Below, in pieces: positions 61,349 through 64,000 of a DNA stretch of 64,000 nt. Position 1 is the stretch's first letter; every line of letters begins with the position of its first letter. Source of the stretch: Peribacillus acanthi (GTDB taxonomy: Bacteria; Bacillota; Bacilli; Bacillales; DSM-1321); the NCBI RefSeq assembly GCF_003073175.1, contig NZ_QBBX01000001.1, positions 201,836 through 265,835 of the forward strand, in the 5' to 3' direction. Under the pieces are notes generated by a model. The model did not search any database. It saw only the letters and a program-made list of their open reading frames with translations, and was not told the DNA's origin. Both the position numbers and the translations under genes were made by a program.

Positions 61349-63862
61349 TTGAAAAAGGTCAATAAAAAGAAAGCGTTTGCAAGTGCAACTCTGGCATTAG
61401 GGATGATGATTCCATTAGCTGTTCCTGCTGTTTCGTATGCAGAAGTAATGGATAAAGATATTGTTAAACTTCGTATTATGGAGACTACAGACATACATAG
61501 CCATGTAATGAACTACGACTACTTCCAAGGGAAAGAAGATCATAAAGTTGGTTTTGTTAAAACAGCTTCTTTAATCAAAAAAGCAAAAGAAGAAGCTAAG
61601 AATAGCGTATTAATCGACAATGGGGACTTGATTCAAGGAAACCCAATGGCTGATTACATTTTAGATAAAAAGGTTCTAGATGAAAAAGGGAAAACGCATC
61701 CGGTCTATGAAGCTATGAACTTACTTGGTTATGACGCAGGAAATCTAGGAAACCATGAGTTCAACTTTGGCCTAGAATATTTAGAGCAAGCGAAAAGTGG
61801 AGCTAATTTCCCTTACGTAAATGCGAACGTATACAAGTATGATGGCGATAACGATCCAACAAACGATGTAAATATGTACAAACCATATATCATTCTTGAT
61901 AAAGAAGTGGTAGACGAAGGTGGAACAAAGCATACATTAAAAGTTGGTGTAATCGGTTTCGTTCCACCACAAATCACTCTTTGGGATAAAAAGCATTTAG
62001 AGGGCAAAGTTGTCACTCATGATATTTTTGATACAGCAAAAAAATTCGTACCTAAAATGAAAGAAGAAGGCGCGGACGTTATTATTGCAGTTCCTCACTC
62101 AGGGTTAGGAAATGTGGAATATGAAAACCTAGCAGAAAATCAAACGTACCAGCTTTCTAATGTAGAGGGTATTGACGCCATCCTATTTGGCCATGCGCAT
62201 TCCTACTTCCCTGGAAAAGGATTCGATGGAATTAAAGGAATTGATAACAAAAAAGGGACTATTAATGGTGTAGCTGCTATCATGCCTGGATTCTGGGGTA
62301 ATAACCTTGGTGTCATCGACATGGATCTTAAAAAAGTGGATGGAAAATGGACAGTAGTAGATTCACAATCTACAAATCGCCCTATTTTCGATACGGCTGC
62401 AGGCAAACCAACTGTAGATGTGGATAAAGAAATTTTAGATGCTGTACACGACGATCATGAAGGTACGAAAGAATATGTAAGTGCTGAAGTAGGTAAAACT
62501 GAAACAGCTCTTTACAGCTATTTCTCTCAAATCCAAGACGATCCAACGATTCAAATCGTGACTCAATCTCAAAAAGAATATATTGAAAAATATATTAAAG
62601 GAACTGAGTACGACGGACTTCCTGTATTGTCTGCGGGTGCGCCGTTAAAAGCTGGTCGTGACGGTGTAACAGATTATACAGATATAGCGGTAGGTAAATT
62701 GGCGATCAAAGACACTTCTTCACTATATAAATATCCTAACAACACCATCATGGGATTGAAGCTGACTGGAGCTGAAATTATCGAGTGGTTAGAGTGGAGT
62801 GCGGGTCAATTCAACCAAATCGACCCTAACAGCAAAGAAGAGCAACTACTTGTAAAAGAAAATAAAAGTGCTGCACCAGGTTTCCCAAGCTATAACTATG
62901 ATGTAATTGATGGTATTGAGTACCAAATCGATGTAACTCAGCCTGCTCGTTACGATAATGACGGGAAGAAAATTAGCGATAGCAAACGTATTGTTAACGT
63001 TATGTTTAACGGCAAACCAATCGACTTGAAGCAATCCTTCATCGTAGCAGCGAATGATTACCGTGCGTCCTTCTCACCTGTAGCAAATCCAGGAGGAAAC
63101 AAAGTTGTCATCAAATCTCCTGATACGAACCTACAAGTGTTAGTAAACTATATTCGCGAAAAAGGAACAGTGAACCCGAAAGCTGACCAAAACTGGAGCA
63201 TCGCACCTATCAAAGGTGATGTGAACCTTGTGTTCAAATCCTCTCCAGAAGCGAAGAAATATGCAAACCAATCGAATAATCTTAAATACTTAGAGACGCT
63301 TTCTGATGGACTTGCGAAGTATAAAGTAGAATTAAAAGCTGCTACAGCACCTACAAAATCTTTCTCTGATGTTAAAGAAGGATATTGGGCGAAGCAATAC
63401 ATCGAAAGCCTAGCTGGATCTGGCGTAATAAGTGGTAAAGCTGACGGCACTTTTGCTCCTGATGAGAAAATCTCTCGAGGACAATTTGTTGCTCTACTGG
63501 TTCGTACACTTGGTTTAAGTGATGGAACAGTAGGTCTAGATAAAGAAATCGAGATAGCTTACAAAAACGGATTAACAGCTAATGCCCCAGTACATTTCGA
63601 AGCCAACAAAGCCATCACTCGCGAGCAAATGGCAGCAATGGTTGTACGTGCATACGAAAAGAAAACAGGAAAAGCATACGTAGCTAATAAGTCTGTGAAA
63701 TACAAAGACAGCAAGAAAATCTACAAAGGCTTCACTGCTTCAATCGATGCAGCAGCTGAATTAGAATTTATGATTGGTAACACTAGCGGCAGATTCGAAC
63801 CAAAAACAACAGCTACACGCGCTCAAGCAGCGAAAGTAATATACTCTTTCTTAAATAAATAA
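61349..63862 (+). CDS. 5'-nucleotidase/2',3'-cyclic phosphodiesterase with three SLH domains
   Basis: 837 residues from TTG 61349 (AAAGGGGGAAG upstream); the ATG at 61301 has no ribosome site. Signal peptide to about 35. The metallophosphatase domain has METTDIHSHV, IDNGDLIQGNP, GNLGNHEFNFG, VPHSGLG and LFGHAHSYFPG, the binuclear metal-site motifs of the CpdB/YfkN family. The 5'-nucleotidase C-terminal domain follows (about 380-660). Three SLH domains end the protein (FSDVKEGYWAKQYIESLAGS, EIEIAYKNGLTANAPVHFEA, YKGFTASIDAAAELEFMIGN). It frees nucleosides and phosphate outside the cell; NupG could import the nucleosides. Confidence 0.93.
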   Translation: MKKVNKKKAFASATLALGMMIPLAVPAVSYAEVMDKDIVKLRIMETTDIHSHVMNYDYFQGKEDHKVGFVKTASLIKKAKEEAKNSVLIDNGDLIQGNPMADYILDKKVLDEKGKTHPVYEAMNLLGYDAGNLGNHEFNFGLEYLEQAKSGANFPYVNANVYKYDGDNDPTNDVNMYKPYIILDKEVVDEGGTKHTLKVGVIGFVPPQITLWDKKHLEGKVVTHDIFDTAKKFVPKMKEEGADVIIAVPHSGLGNVEYENLAENQTYQLSNVEGIDAILFGHAHSYFPGKGFDGIKGIDNKKGTINGVAAIMPGFWGNNLGVIDMDLKKVDGKWTVVDSQSTNRPIFDTAAGKPTVDVDKEILDAVHDDHEGTKEYVSAEVGKTETALYSYFSQIQDDPTIQIVTQSQKEYIEKYIKGTEYDGLPVLSAGAPLKAGRDGVTDYTDIAVGKLAIKDTSSLYKYPNNTIMGLKLTGAEIIEWLEWSAGQFNQIDPNSKEEQLLVKENKSAAPGFPSYNYDVIDGIEYQIDVTQPARYDNDGKKISDSKRIVNVMFNGKPIDLKQSFIVAANDYRASFSPVANPGGNKVVIKSPDTNLQVLVNYIREKGTVNPKADQNWSIAPIKGDVNLVFKSSPEAKKYANQSNNLKYLETLSDGLAKYKVELKAATAPTKSFSDVKEGYWAKQYIESLAGSGVISGKADGTFAPDEKISRGQFVALLVRTLGLSDGTVGLDKEIEIAYKNGLTANAPVHFEANKAITREQMAAMVVRAYEKKTGKAYVANKSVKYKDSKKIYKGFTASIDAAAELEFMIGNTSGRFEPKTTATRAQAAKVIYSFLNK

Positions 63863-63871
63863 TTTATTTCA

Positions 63872-63908
63872 AAAAGGCTGGTCCGAAATTTCGGACCAGC
63901 CTTTTTAA
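63872..63908. terminator. Terminator after the nucleotidase gene
   Basis: AAAAAGGCTGGTCCGAAA and TTTCGGACCAGCCTTTTT form a perfect palindrome. Confidence 0.92.
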
Positions 63909-63980
63909 TCGACAAAAACCGGGGCGTGCCTGTCACCACCCGAAGTTCGACAAAAACCGAGTTGTGACAATCACCACGAA
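63908..63980 (+). repeat. REP2 elements at the window end
   Basis: TCGACAAAAACCGGGGCGTGCCTGTCACCACCCGAA and a decayed second unit, TTCGACAAAAACCGAGTTGTGACAATCACC. Both follow the terminator. Confidence 0.8.
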
Positions 63981-64000
63981 AAATGTACTCCAAAAATCGA

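Overview
The window looks like a low-GC, Gram-positive, S-layer-bearing member of the Bacillales (Bacillaceae/Planococcaceae type). The evidence is AGGAGG-type ribosome binding sites with frequent TTG/GTG starts, AT-rich spacers, two large S-layer proteins with triple SLH domains, several SLH-anchored exoenzymes, a guanine riboswitch before a NupG-type transporter, and a partly deleted IS231-like element. No rRNA, tRNA or CRISPR array was found.

Layout. 1-2.0 kb: end of a surface-polysaccharide cluster (GT4 glycosyltransferase, O-antigen ligase-like protein). 2.6-6.2 kb: S-layer gene A with a long leader. 6.2-7.6 kb: IS231-like remnant cut by a repeat. 8.0-16.6 kb: plasmid/ICE-like block (RadC-like JAB protein, two tyrosine recombinases, ribbon-helix-helix-like protein, DUF927 helicase, a candidate structured RNA, a possible hydrophobic micropeptide). 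16.8-19.0 kb (minus): damaged UDG-like gene, GIY-YIG/uracil-DNA glycosylase fusion, HEPN-like protein. 19.3-24.1 kb: S-layer cassette without promoter, signal peptide or SLH domains, ending in an ORF-less group II intron followed by a second in-frame coding segment. 24.1-29.3 kb: small ORFs, broken radC-like copies and many REP1 repeats. 29.4-31.5 kb: RAYT 1 and comM/yifB. 31.7-33.9 kb (minus): second UDG gene pair plus remnants. 34.1-41.6 kb: secreted proteins, the first behind a c-di-GMP riboswitch. 42.1-44.9 kb: S-layer gene B. 45-50.4 kb: nucleoside transporter, GDPD, beta-propeller and VanW proteins. 50.4-51.2 kb: RAYT 2 bracketed by inverted REP2 repeats. 51.2-63.9 kb: three SLH-anchored proteins around a minus-strand block holding a VbhA-like antitoxin, a HEAT/SEC-C protein and a TOTE-type primase-helicase with an in-frame stop.

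How it fits together. Most intact genes serve the cell surface: glycan assembly, two S-layer proteins, SLH-tethered lipase/nucleotidase and secreted peptidases. The most notable system is the S-layer cassette at 19.3-24.1 kb. A group II ribozyme without a reverse transcriptase lies between the first stop codon and a second open segment that has no start signal. Splicing from just before the stop to the predicted 3' splice site would join the two in frame and give a longer C-terminus. This resembles the alternatively spliced S-layer gene described in Clostridium tetani. Two unrelated REP families, each near a different RAYT gene, pepper the accessory regions and have supplied stop codons, hairpins and C-terminal residues to neighbouring genes.
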